This document shows positions 1 to 6,996 of a stretch of DNA of 12,582 bases, piece after piece. This stretch comes from Prado023 sp036375875 (GTDB lineage: Bacteria > Actinomycetota > Actinomycetes > S36-B12 > CAIYMF01): NCBI GenBank assembly GCA_036375875.1, contig DASVBK010000289.1, positions 1 through 12,582 on the forward strand. The letters are read 5' to 3'. The position numbers and the translations under genes are program-made. Position 1 is the first letter of the stretch. Every line of letters starts with the position of its first letter. The notes under the pieces were generated by a model. It ran no database searches, was not told where the DNA came from, and was given only the letters and a program-made list of their open reading frames with translations.

Positions 1-27
1 GGCTGCGGGCTGGTACACCTGCTGTGC

Positions 28-543
28 ATGGGCATGGAGGTCGAGCACAAGTTCCTGGTCACGGGTGACGCCTGGCGCGCGGGGGTGACCAGCGCCGTCC
101 GCATCGTGCAGGGCTACCTGACGCCGCCCGGCGACGGCCAGTCCGGCCTCGCCACCGTCCGGGTGCGCACGAAGGGTGATCGCGCCTTCCTGACCATCAA
201 GGGCCCGAGCAGCGGCACGGCGCGCAGCGAGTTCGAGTACGAGGTGCCCGTCCCCGACGCCCTGGCGATGCTCGCCGAGCTGGCCCAGGGACCGGTGATC
301 GACAAGGTGCGCCACCTCGTGCCCGTCGGCGACCACGTCTGGGAGGTCGACGTGTTCGAGGGGGCGAACGCCCCGCTCGTGATGGCCGAGGTGGAGCTGG
401 CCGCGCCCGACGAGCCGTTCGCACGCCCGGAGTGGGCCGGGCTCGACGTCTCGGACGACCCCCGCTACTACAACGCGAACCTGGCCCGCGAGCCGTACTC
501 GGCATGGGCGGGCCAGACCTCACCGGGCACCGCGGTCGAGTAG
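28..543 (+). CDS. CYTH domain protein (probable inorganic triphosphatase)
   Basis: A 171-residue protein of the CYTH/TTM superfamily, whose members fold into a tunnel of beta strands and hydrolyse tripolyphosphate or related triphosphates using a divalent metal. The hallmark ExExK motif is at the extreme N-terminus (E4-V-E6-H-K8). Further charged strands expected to line the tunnel follow: RVRTKG and FLTIKGP near residues 45-60, a DKVRHLV segment near 92-98, and the acidic AEVEL strand near 120-124. A C-terminal YYNANLA segment is also typical. The length fits single-domain bacterial CYTH proteins. ATG at 34 (MEVEHKFLV) is an equally good start and puts ExExK closer to the terminus; no clear Shine-Dalgarno sequence precedes either. 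The frame is open to the left edge of the window, so a start outside it cannot be excluded. The gene converges on rpiB. Family assignment is firm; the substrate is inferred. Confidence 0.85.
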   Translation: MGMEVEHKFLVTGDAWRAGVTSAVRIVQGYLTPPGDGQSGLATVRVRTKGDRAFLTIKGPSSGTARSEFEYEVPVPDALAMLAELAQGPVIDKVRHLVPVGDHVWEVDVFEGANAPLVMAEVELAAPDEPFARPEWAGLDVSDDPRYYNANLAREPYSAWAGQTSPGTAVE

Positions 544-560
544 CCCCAGCGGAACAGCCC

Positions 561-588
561 CGGTCGGGGCGCCGCCGGCGCCGACCCG
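561..588. terminator. Weak hairpin between convergent CYTH gene and rpiB
   Basis: The 46 bp between the two stop codons contains GGCGCC (568-573), a 3-nt loop and GGCGCC (577-582). About four further outer base pairs form if bases 566-567 bulge out. There is no T-run on either strand, as is common for actinobacterial terminators. Placement between two convergent genes suggests a bidirectional terminator, but this is inferred from position and dyad only. Confidence 0.35.
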
Positions 589-589
589 C

Positions 590-1039
590 CTACCGCTGCG
601 CCTCGTACGCAGCGACCTGGTCGATGCGGCGCTGGTGGCGCTCCTCGCCCGAGAACGGGGTGTCGAGGAACGTCCGCACGATCGCGAACGCCTCCTCGGT
701 GCTGTGCATGCGTGCCCCGATGCCCACCACGTTGGCGTCGTTGTGCTCGCGCGCGAGCTGGGCGAGCTCCGGCGACCACGCCAGGGCGGCCCGCACGCCC
801 ACCACCTTGTTGGCCGCGATCTGCTCGCCGTTGCCCGACCCGCCGATCACCACGCCGAGGCTGCCGGGCTCGGCGACCACCCGCTCGGCCGCCGCGAAGC
901 AGAAGGCCGGGTAGTCGTCATCCGCGTCGTGCTCGAACGCCCCGTGGTCCACCACGTCGTGGCCGAGGTTGCGCAGGTGCTCGGCCAGCAGGTGCTTCAG
1001 CTCGTAGCCGGCGTGGTCACAGCCCAGGTGCACTCGCAT
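590..1039 (-). CDS. rpiB: Ribose-5-phosphate isomerase B
   Basis: A 149-residue RpiB/LacAB-family enzyme that interconverts ribose 5-phosphate and ribulose 5-phosphate in the cytosolic pentose phosphate pathway. It shows the N-terminal CDHAG motif (D8, H9), the phosphate-binding GGSGNGEQIAANK loop (residues 66-78), REHND (97-101) and the GIGARMH segment (107-112). In E. coli-type RpiB a cysteine in the loop acts as the base. Here the equivalent region carries Glu72, as in the M. tuberculosis enzyme where a glutamate is the catalytic base, so this is the actinobacterial Glu-type. The length matches the family. The ATG at 1039 gives the canonical MRVHLGCDHAG start. No Shine-Dalgarno is visible; a CAGACT box lies 7 nt upstream, suggesting a leaderless transcript. 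The gene is head-to-head with cutC and convergent with the CYTH gene. Confidence 0.96.
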   Translation of the reverse strand: MRVHLGCDHAGYELKHLLAEHLRNLGHDVVDHGAFEHDADDDYPAFCFAAAERVVAEPGSLGVVIGGSGNGEQIAANKVVGVRAALAWSPELAQLAREHNDANVVGIGARMHSTEEAFAIVRTFLDTPFSGEERHQRRIDQVAAYEAQR

Positions 1040-1046
1040 GGGGGCC

Positions 1047-1052
1047 AGTCTG
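1047..1052 (-). promoter_or_regulatory. Candidate -10 box for rpiB (leaderless)
   Basis: On the minus strand CAGACT (similar to TANNNT) ends 7 nt before the rpiB ATG, placing the transcription start at or next to the start codon. A GTGACG element (1071-1076, minus strand) lies 18 bp further upstream and resembles a -35 box; it falls inside the first codons of cutC. The 13-mer CCAGACTGGCCCC here recurs exactly before the GTG at 8035. No experimental support is available. Confidence 0.45.
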
Positions 1053-1056
1053 GAGG
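1052..1056 (+). promoter_or_regulatory. Shine-Dalgarno of cutC
   Basis: GGAGG ends 11 nt before the GTG at 1068. It decides the cutC start in favour of this GTG over the in-frame ATG at 1038, which has no such site and whose first two bases overlap the rpiB start codon. Confidence 0.6.
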
Positions 1057-1067
1057 ATGCTGCTGCC

Positions 1068-1871
1068 GTGCGTCACTCCCACCCCCGCATCGAGGTGCTC
1101 GCGACCTCAGTCGGCGCGGCGCGCCTGGCCCTGCTCGGTGGGGCCGACCGGATCGAGCTGTGCGAGAACGACCCCCAGGGCGGCACCACGCCCTCCGCGG
1201 GCACGATCGAGACCGTCCTGGAGCTCGCCGAGCCGCAGGGCACCCCCGTGCACGTGATGCTGCGCCCGCGGGGCGGCGGGTTCGTCCACGACCGCGACGA
1301 GGTCGCCGTCCTGCGTCGCGACCTGGCGGGGGCCGTGCGGCTCGGCGCCCAGGGCGTGGTCCTGGGCGTGCTCACCCCGACCGGCGACGTGGACGTGCCC
1401 CTGCTCGCGGAGCTGATCGCCGCCGCCGAGGGCCGGTCGGTCACGTTCCACCGCGCGGTCGATGTCGCCCGCGACCTGGAGGTGGCCGTCGAGACCGCGT
1501 TCGCGCTGGGCTGCGACCGGGTGCTCACCAGCGGCGGGGCGCCCACCGCGGCGCAGGGCGCCCGGATGCTCGCGCGGCTGGTGCGCCACGCGCCGCCGGG
1601 GCGGATCGTGATGGCCGGCGGCGGCATCCGAGCCCAGACCATCCGCGCCCTGGTGGCCGACACGCTCGTGCCCGAGGTGCACGTCGCGGCGCGCAGCTAC
1701 CGCACCTCGGGTGCCTCGCCGAGTCCGCCCGGGATGCTCGGCGTCACCGCCGGACCGGGCCCGGACTGGCCGGTCAACGGGTGGCCCGCCCCCGACGTGG
1801 AGCAGCTGGCCCGGATGCGCGAGGCGCTCGTCGACGTCGCACCGTCCGGGAGGTTCGGCGACTCGGACTGA
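1068..1871 (+). CDS. cutC: CutC family protein (copper homeostasis protein, PF03932)
   Basis: About 267 residues forming a TIM-barrel CutC protein. The family was named for copper tolerance in E. coli, but its biochemical role is unsettled. Conserved blocks are visible in order: GGADRIELCEN near residues 24-34, the GGTTPSAGTIE segment after it, HVMLRPRGGGF near 63-73, TFHRAVDVARD in the middle, VLTSGGAPTAAQG, and IMAGGGIRAQTI near the C-terminal end of the barrel. The GTG start with GGAGG upstream is preferred; starting at ATG 1038 would add 10 unconserved residues and overlap rpiB. The length is close to the roughly 250 residues usual for the family. It is divergent from rpiB with only 28 bp between starts, so the two promoters must overlap each other or the opposing coding sequence. 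pepN follows 91 bp downstream. Confidence 0.92.
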   Translation: MRHSHPRIEVLATSVGAARLALLGGADRIELCENDPQGGTTPSAGTIETVLELAEPQGTPVHVMLRPRGGGFVHDRDEVAVLRRDLAGAVRLGAQGVVLGVLTPTGDVDVPLLAELIAAAEGRSVTFHRAVDVARDLEVAVETAFALGCDRVLTSGGAPTAAQGARMLARLVRHAPPGRIVMAGGGIRAQTIRALVADTLVPEVHVAARSYRTSGASPSPPGMLGVTAGPGPDWPVNGWPAPDVEQLARMREALVDVAPSGRFGDSD

Positions 1872-1882
1872 GCCAGCCGTGC

Positions 1883-1888
1883 CACAAT
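1883..1888 (+). promoter_or_regulatory. Candidate extended -10 box upstream of pepN
   Basis: CACAAT is preceded by TGC, so the stretch reads like an extended -10 (TGN followed by a TATAAT-like hexamer). It lies 12 nt after the cutC stop and would give pepN a 5' leader of roughly 65-70 nt. No good -35 hexamer is visible. It is one of the few A+T-containing spots in this stretch. Confidence 0.3.
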
Positions 1889-1919
1889 CGCGGGCGCTGG
1901 GCAGATCCCGGCTCCCGCG
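1889..1919 (+). terminator. Strong hairpin downstream of cutC
   Basis: CGCGGG (1889-1894) pairs with CCCGCG (1914-1919). After one C/T mismatch, GCTGGG (1896-1901) pairs with CCCGGC (1907-1912) around a 5-nt CAGAT loop. That is 12 bp with one mismatch and one G-T pair, starting 18 nt after the cutC stop. It is probably a cutC terminator without a U-tract, or a structure in the pepN leader. Confidence 0.45.
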
Positions 1920-1934
1920 CGCCCACCGGCGCGC
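1917..1934 (+). repeat. Second hairpin overlapping the cutC terminator stem
   Basis: GCGCGCC (1917-1923) and GGCGCGC (1928-1934) form a perfect 7-bp stem with a CACC loop. Its left arm shares bases 1917-1919 with the right arm of the preceding hairpin, so the outer pairs of the two cannot form together. It ends 18 nt before the pepN Shine-Dalgarno. Confidence 0.45.
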
Positions 1935-1952
1935 CACCCTGCACCGACCATT

Positions 1953-1956
1953 GGAG
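1953..1956 (+). promoter_or_regulatory. Shine-Dalgarno of pepN
   Basis: GGAG ends 6 nt before the GTG at 1963. This fixes the pepN start well inside a frame that stays open much further upstream (an in-frame ATG at 1711 lies within cutC). Confidence 0.6.
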
Positions 1957-1962
1957 ATCCCC

Positions 1963-4533
1963 GTGGCCAAGCCCTGCCTGACCCGTGACGAGGCCGCCAC
2001 CCGTGCGGCCCTGCTCGAGGTCATCGGGTACGACATCGACCTGGACCTGACGACGTCGGACACGACGTTCGCCTCCACGTCGACGATCACCTTCACCGCC
2101 GCCACGCCCGGCGGGAGCACCTGGGTGGACATCATCGCCCCGCGCCTGGTCTCGGCCACGCTGAACGGCTCCGCGCTGGACCTGGCGGGCTACGACGGGC
2201 AGCGCCTGCCCGTGCCGGGCCTGGCCGTCGAGAACACCTTGGTCGTGGTCGCGGAGTGCGCCTTCTCGCGCACCGGCGAGGGCCTGCACCGGCTCGTGGA
2301 CCCGGTCGACGACGAGGTCTACCTCTACACCCAGTTCGAGTCCGCCGACGCGCAGCGCATGTACGCGTGCTTCGACCAGCCCGACCTCAAGGCGGTCTAC
2401 ACGCTGCACGTGACCGGGCCCGACCACTGGCAGGTCATCTCCAACGCGGCCACGCCCACCCCGAGGCCGGTCGACGACGGCATCGCGCGCTGGGACTTCC
2501 CCACCACGGCGCGCATGTCCACCTACATCACGGCGCTGGTGGCCGGCCCCTACGCCGTGGTGCGTGACGAGTACACCGGGCCCCACGGCACCTACCCGCT
2601 CGGGGTGTTCTGCCGCGCCACGATGGCACCGTTCCTCGACGCCGACCGCATCCTGCGCGAGACCAAGCAGGGGTTCGCGTTCTTCGAGGCGGCGTTCGGC
2701 CACCCCTACCCGTTCGGCAAGTACGACCAGCTCTTCGTGCCGGAGTACAACGCCGGGGCGATGGAGAACGCCGGGTGCGTGACGATCATGGAGGACTACG
2801 TCTTCCGCTCGCGGGTGACCGAGGTGGCCTACGAGGACCGGGCCAACACGATCCTGCACGAGCTGGCGCACATGTGGTTCGGCGACCTGGTGACCATGCG
2901 GTGGTGGGACGACCTGTGGCTCAACGAGTCGTTCGCGGAGTGGGCCTCGCACCACGCGATGGTGGCGGGCGGCACCGACTACCCGCAGGCGTGGACCACG
3001 TTCGGCATCCAGCGCAAGACCTGGGCCTACCGCCAGGACCAGCTGCCCTCCACCCATCCGATCGCCACGGACATGGTCGACCTCGACTCGGTGAAGCTGA
3101 ACTTCGACGGCATCACCTACGCCAAGGGCGCCTCGGCGCTGCGCCAGCTCGTCGCCTGGGTGGGTGAGCCGGAGTTCATCGCCGGCCTGCGCACCTACTT
3201 CGCCAAGCACCAGTGGGGCAACACCGAGCTGCGCGACCTGCTGCACGAGCTCGAGGTGACCTCCGGCCGCGACCTCGGGGACTGGTCCCAGGAGTGGCTG
3301 CGCACCGCTGGGGTCAACCTGCTGCGTCCCGAGGTGAGCTACGCCGCGGACGGCACCTACGCCTCGGTGGCGATCCTCCAGGACCCGCCCATGACCCCGC
3401 CGGGGCTGCCGCCGGTGCTGCGCAGCCACCGGCTGCGCATCGGGCTCTACGAGCTGGTCGACGACACGCTGGTGCGGACCGAGCAGCTGGAGCTCGACGT
3501 CGTGGGGGCGCGCACCGAGCTGCCGCAGCTGACTGGTCGCCGGCCCGCGGACCTGCTCCTGCTCAACGACGACGACCTCACGTTCGCCAAGATCCGCCTC
3601 GGGCAGCGCTCGCTGAAGACGGTCATCGAGCACCTGGGCGCGCTCGACGGCCCGATGGCACGGCAACTGGTCTGGAGCGCGGGCTGGGACATGACCCGCG
3701 ACGCCGAGATCTCGTGCGGCGAGTTCCTCGAGCTGGCGCTGTCCGGCCTGCCCGTCGAGACCGACATCGCGGTCATCACCCGGGTGCTGCTCCAGGTGCG
3801 CACCTCGATCGCCACCTACGCCGCACCCGAGCACCAGGCGGCCTACCGTGAGCGGTTCGCCGCCGCCGCCCACGCGGCGATGCTGGGCGCCGCCCCGGGC
3901 AGCGACGCCCAGCTGGCCTACGCGCGAGCGTTCCTCGCGGTGGCCGCCACCGACGAGGAGCTCGACCTGCTGGCCGGCCTGCTCGACGGCTCGGGCAGCG
4001 TGCCCGGCCTGGTGGTGGACACCGACCTGCGCTGGACGATCCTGGGCCGCCTGGTGGCCCTGGGCCGCCTCGGGGAGCCAGCCATCGAGGCCGAGCAACA
4101 GCGCGACAACACGGCCTCGGGCCGGCGCAGCGCGACGGCCATGCGCGCGGCGATCCCGACCGTGCAGGCCAAGGAGCAGGCCTGGCACGCCCTCGTGGCG
4201 GACGCCGACCTGCCCAACGCGCTCATGGAGGCCACGATGTCGGGCTTCGGCATCCCGGAGCAGCGCGAGCTGTACCGGCCGATGCGCGAGCGCTACTTCG
4301 CGGTGATCGGCGACGTGTGGCGCGGCCGCAGCGTGGAGATGGCCGCCCGGCTGGCCACGTCGCTCTACCCGCACCTGCAGCTCGAGCAGGAGACGATCAC
4401 GCTCAGCGAGGCCTTCCTCGCCGACCCCGACCTGCCGCCCGGCCTGCGCCGGATCGTCACGGAGAACCGCGACGGCGTCGAGCGGGCGCTGCGCTGCCAG
4501 GCCCGGGACGCCCTGGCGGACGCCCCGGCCTGA
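1963..4533 (+). CDS. pepN: Aminopeptidase N (M1 family zinc metallopeptidase)
   Basis: An 856-residue cytosolic M1 aminopeptidase that removes N-terminal residues from peptides and takes part in peptide turnover. The N-terminal beta-sandwich domain is about residues 1-200. The catalytic domain has the exopeptidase GAMEN motif at 265-269 and the zinc site HELAH at 299-303, with the third ligand E322 in NESFAEW; so H299, H303 and E322 bind zinc and E300 is the base. The transition-state tyrosine is Y386 in ITYAKG. The remainder, from about residue 450, is the helical C-terminal domain of the ERAP1_C type. The length matches actinobacterial PepN (about 850), and all catalytic residues are present. 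The GTG start is supported by GGAG 6 nt upstream and by the typical LTRDEAATRAALL beginning. It follows cutC and converges on malQ. Confidence 0.97.
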   Translation: MAKPCLTRDEAATRAALLEVIGYDIDLDLTTSDTTFASTSTITFTAATPGGSTWVDIIAPRLVSATLNGSALDLAGYDGQRLPVPGLAVENTLVVVAECAFSRTGEGLHRLVDPVDDEVYLYTQFESADAQRMYACFDQPDLKAVYTLHVTGPDHWQVISNAATPTPRPVDDGIARWDFPTTARMSTYITALVAGPYAVVRDEYTGPHGTYPLGVFCRATMAPFLDADRILRETKQGFAFFEAAFGHPYPFGKYDQLFVPEYNAGAMENAGCVTIMEDYVFRSRVTEVAYEDRANTILHELAHMWFGDLVTMRWWDDLWLNESFAEWASHHAMVAGGTDYPQAWTTFGIQRKTWAYRQDQLPSTHPIATDMVDLDSVKLNFDGITYAKGASALRQLVAWVGEPEFIAGLRTYFAKHQWGNTELRDLLHELEVTSGRDLGDWSQEWLRTAGVNLLRPEVSYAADGTYASVAILQDPPMTPPGLPPVLRSHRLRIGLYELVDDTLVRTEQLELDVVGARTELPQLTGRRPADLLLLNDDDLTFAKIRLGQRSLKTVIEHLGALDGPMARQLVWSAGWDMTRDAEISCGEFLELALSGLPVETDIAVITRVLLQVRTSIATYAAPEHQAAYRERFAAAAHAAMLGAAPGSDAQLAYARAFLAVAATDEELDLLAGLLDGSGSVPGLVVDTDLRWTILGRLVALGRLGEPAIEAEQQRDNTASGRRSATAMRAAIPTVQAKEQAWHALVADADLPNALMEATMSGFGIPEQRELYRPMRERYFAVIGDVWRGRSVEMAARLATSLYPHLQLEQETITLSEAFLADPDLPPGLRRIVTENRDGVERALRCQARDALADAPA

Positions 4534-4559
4534 CCGGACGGCTCACCGCCGGCCGGTCA
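4531..4559. terminator. Hairpin between convergent pepN and malQ
   Basis: TGACCGG (4531-4537, including the pepN TGA stop) pairs perfectly with CCGGTCA (4553-4559). Inner CGG/CCG triplets can extend pairing inside the 15-nt loop. It lies 27 nt from the malQ stop. There is no T-run. Position and symmetry suggest a bidirectional terminator for two convergent genes. Confidence 0.45.
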
Positions 4560-4586
4560 GCGCCTGCCGATGGAGAGCCAGCGCCG

Positions 4587-6842
4587 TCACGGCCTCCCGG
4601 TGACCGCAGCGACCAGCCGCTGCAGCAGCGGCAGGTTCGGGAAGTCCTCGATGAGCACGGCCCGGCCGGCGCTGTCGGTCAGCGGCACGCGCCAGTTCGG
4701 GTACTCCTTGTCCGTGCCCGGCTGGTTCTGGGCGCGCCGGTCGCCGACGGCGTCGGTGAGCGCCACGCCCAGCAGCAGCGACGGCGAGGCGGCCAGCAGC
4801 TGGTGCAGCGCGACGATGAGGTCCTCGTCGGTGCCGTCGGCGGACAACCAGCCGCGGTCCACGCACATCGCACGCCACTCGGCGATCTGGGCGTTGCTCT
4901 CGGCGAGCTCCTCCTCGGCCGAGCGGGTGAGCAGGCCGAGCTCACCGCGGATGCGCACGTGCTCCCCGGCCAGGTACCCGGCCGTCGGGGGCAGGTCGTG
5001 GACGGTCACCGAGGCCAGCACGTTGCTGCGCCACTGCTCGGGCTGCAGCGGCGTGTCCGGGTGCTGGTGGTAGTCGCGCTCGAACCACATGATCGTCGTG
5101 CCCAGCACGCCGCGGGCCTCGAGGTACTCCTGCACCCACTGCTCCACGGTGCCGAGGTCCTCGCCGACCAGCCAGGCGCCCGCGCGCTGCGACTCCAGCA
5201 GCAGGATGCCCACGAGTGCCTCGTGGTCGCTGGTGACGTAGGTGCCGCAGTACGCCGGCATGCCCTCCGGGATCCACCACAGCCGGAACAGCCCGAGCAC
5301 GTGGTCCACCCGGATGCCGCCGGCGTGCCGCAGGATCGTGCGCAGCATGTCGCGGTAGGGCAGGAACGCCGCCTCGGCCAGCGCATCGGGCCGCCACGGC
5401 GGCTGCGACCAGTTCTGACCCATCTGGTTGTACATGTCCGGGGGTGCCCCCACCGACACGCCCTGGGCGAGCACGTCGCGCAGCGCCCAGGCGTCCGAGC
5501 CCACCGGGTGCACGCCGACGGCGAGGTCGTGCACGATCCCCGAGCGCATGCCGGCGTCGGTGGCCGCCTGCTGGGCACGGGTGAGCTGCTCGTCGAGCTG
5601 CCACTGCAGCCACGCGTGCCAGCGCACCTCGACGGCGAGGCGCTCCCGCTCGGTGACGACCGCCTCGGACTTGGCGTCCTGCAGGGCGGGGGGCCACGTG
5701 AGCGGATCCGCCCCGTGCGCGTCGACCAGGGCGCACCAGGTGGCGAAGTCCGTGAGGCCCTGGCCCTCGCGCTCGACGAACGCGTCGAAGCGGGCCTGCC
5801 GGCCCGGGCTCAGCGTCGCCTCGAAGAGGATCCGCAGCGCCTTGGCCTTGGCCGCCCAGATCTCGTCCCGGTCGATCAGGTCCGGCGAGGTCGACAGCGC
5901 CCGCACCGGGATCGACAGGGCCTCGATGCGCGCCCGGTCGGCCAGTGGCAGGGCCGCGTACTCCTCGATGGCCTCGACCCGCAGGTAGATCGGGTTTGCG
6001 AAGCGCCGGGTGACCGGCAGGTAGGGCGAGGGCTCCATCGGCGGTGCCGGCGAGGCGGCGTGCAGCGGGTTCACCAGCACGAAGTCCGCCCCCTCGGCGT
6101 GCCCGCTCCAGGCGGCCAGGTCGGCGAGGTCGACCAGGTCGCCGATGCCCCAGGACTCCTGGGAGCGCATGGCGTACACCTGCGTCATGAAGCCCCACTG
6201 CCGCCCAGCGGCCAGCGCCGGGGGATCCAGCCGGGCCGGGGTCACCACGAGCGGGCAGCTGGACTCGCGCACCACGCCGTCGGCACCCTCGGAGCGCGCC
6301 CACATCGTGTGCCACCCCACGGGCAGGTCCCACGGGATCCGGAAGGTGGCCTCGCCGGTGAGCATGCCGTCGACGTGGCGCGGCTCGACCCAGCGGTCCA
6401 CCTGGTCGAGGAACCACGCCTCGCCGCCGGCCTCGAGGTCCACCCACATGCGCACGCCGTCTCCGTGCGGCAGGTGCACCCAGCACTGCTGCTCGCTGCC
6501 GGAGCGTGCCACGAAGACCGGCGGCAGCATGCGCCGCCAGGGCGCGTTGCGCCGGTCGTACAGGGCGTTCCAGACCGACTCCGGGCTGCTCACGTCGACG
6601 CCCAGCGCGGTGAGCACCGCGTTGATGGTCGCCGCGCCGACGCGGTGATAGGCACCCGACTGGTCCCAGTACTCGACGGCCACGCCGTAGGCCCTGGCCA
6701 GCTCGACCAGCTCCTGGCTCGGCTCGACCCACGGCGGCTCCACCGGCGGCGGCGGGGTCGCCGGAGCCGCGGGCGCCGGTGCCACGGCGGCAGCCGCGGG
6801 GTTGCCTGCGGGGGTGGTCGAGTCGGACGCGTCGGTCGCCAC
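4587..6842 (-). CDS. malQ: 4-alpha-glucanotransferase (amylomaltase, GH77)
   Basis: A 751-residue GH77 enzyme that transfers segments of alpha-1,4-glucan between maltodextrins and releases glucose; it is cytosolic and acts in maltodextrin/glycogen metabolism. The catalytic triad is recognisable: nucleophile D513 in GIRVDHVLGLFR, acid/base E561 in LVGEDLGTV, and D616 in VHDLPPTAGYL. After a low-complexity Ala/Pro tail (about residues 10-36), the N-terminal region reads ELARAYGVAVEYWDQSG, typical of the long actinobacterial MalQ with an extra N-terminal beta domain. The GTG start at 6842 is preferred: GGGAGG lies 5 nt upstream, and the frame reading further upstream shows no family similarity. 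It is divergent from mscS over 154 bp and convergent with pepN. With aglA in the same window it could feed alpha-glucan breakdown, although the two are not co-transcribed. Confidence 0.96.
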   Translation of the reverse strand: MATDASDSTTPAGNPAAAAVAPAPAAPATPPPPVEPPWVEPSQELVELARAYGVAVEYWDQSGAYHRVGAATINAVLTALGVDVSSPESVWNALYDRRNAPWRRMLPPVFVARSGSEQQCWVHLPHGDGVRMWVDLEAGGEAWFLDQVDRWVEPRHVDGMLTGEATFRIPWDLPVGWHTMWARSEGADGVVRESSCPLVVTPARLDPPALAAGRQWGFMTQVYAMRSQESWGIGDLVDLADLAAWSGHAEGADFVLVNPLHAASPAPPMEPSPYLPVTRRFANPIYLRVEAIEEYAALPLADRARIEALSIPVRALSTSPDLIDRDEIWAAKAKALRILFEATLSPGRQARFDAFVEREGQGLTDFATWCALVDAHGADPLTWPPALQDAKSEAVVTERERLAVEVRWHAWLQWQLDEQLTRAQQAATDAGMRSGIVHDLAVGVHPVGSDAWALRDVLAQGVSVGAPPDMYNQMGQNWSQPPWRPDALAEAAFLPYRDMLRTILRHAGGIRVDHVLGLFRLWWIPEGMPAYCGTYVTSDHEALVGILLLESQRAGAWLVGEDLGTVEQWVQEYLEARGVLGTTIMWFERDYHQHPDTPLQPEQWRSNVLASVTVHDLPPTAGYLAGEHVRIRGELGLLTRSAEEELAESNAQIAEWRAMCVDRGWLSADGTDEDLIVALHQLLAASPSLLLGVALTDAVGDRRAQNQPGTDKEYPNWRVPLTDSAGRAVLIEDFPNLPLLQRLVAAVTGRP

Positions 6843-6847
6843 AGTGG

Positions 6848-6853
6848 CCTCCC
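6848..6853 (-). promoter_or_regulatory. Shine-Dalgarno of malQ
   Basis: On the minus strand GGGAGG lies 5 nt upstream of the GTG at 6842. It is a near-perfect anti-16S match and the main reason for choosing this start within a much longer open frame. Confidence 0.65.
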
Positions 6854-6924
6854 GGTCGGGGTGCGGGGGACCCGTCGGCACTCGGTGGGCGGGGTCGCCG
6901 CACGCTCCGGCAGGTCTGCGGCTC

Positions 6925-6930
6925 AGGCTA
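6925..6930 (-). promoter_or_regulatory. Candidate -10 box for malQ
   Basis: On the minus strand TAGCCT matches TANNNT and lies in the 154 bp malQ-mscS intergenic region. It would give a leader of about 75 nt ending at the malQ Shine-Dalgarno. No convincing -35 hexamer is visible, so this is a weak assignment. Apart from this, the mscS -10 and the malQ Shine-Dalgarno, I see nothing else in the intergenic stretch. Confidence 0.3.
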
Positions 6931-6982
6931 GGCCGTGGCACGGTGCGACCGCGCGCCCGGGGCGACGCCACCCCGGACGACG

Positions 6983-6988
6983 TAGGCT
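6983..6988 (+). promoter_or_regulatory. Candidate -10 box for mscS (leaderless)
   Basis: TAGGCT matches TANNNT and ends 8 nt before the GTG at 6997, the spacing expected if transcription starts at or within a base or two of the start codon. There is no Shine-Dalgarno in between and no strong -35 hexamer. Confidence 0.45.
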
Positions 6989-6996
6989 CTCGTGCC

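Noticed and set aside
1038..1067. In-frame ATG at 1038 as the cutC start
   Set aside because: It overlaps the rpiB start codon, lacks a Shine-Dalgarno and adds unconserved residues. GTG 1068 has GGAGG upstream.
1711..1962. Long N-terminal extension of pepN from ATG 1711
   Set aside because: It lies inside cutC in another frame and has no family similarity. GTG 1963 has a Shine-Dalgarno and gives the typical N-terminus.
1774..4374. 866-codon open frame on the - strand through pepN
   Set aside because: Antisense shadow of pepN, whose HELAH and GAMEN motifs show that the + strand frame is the real gene.
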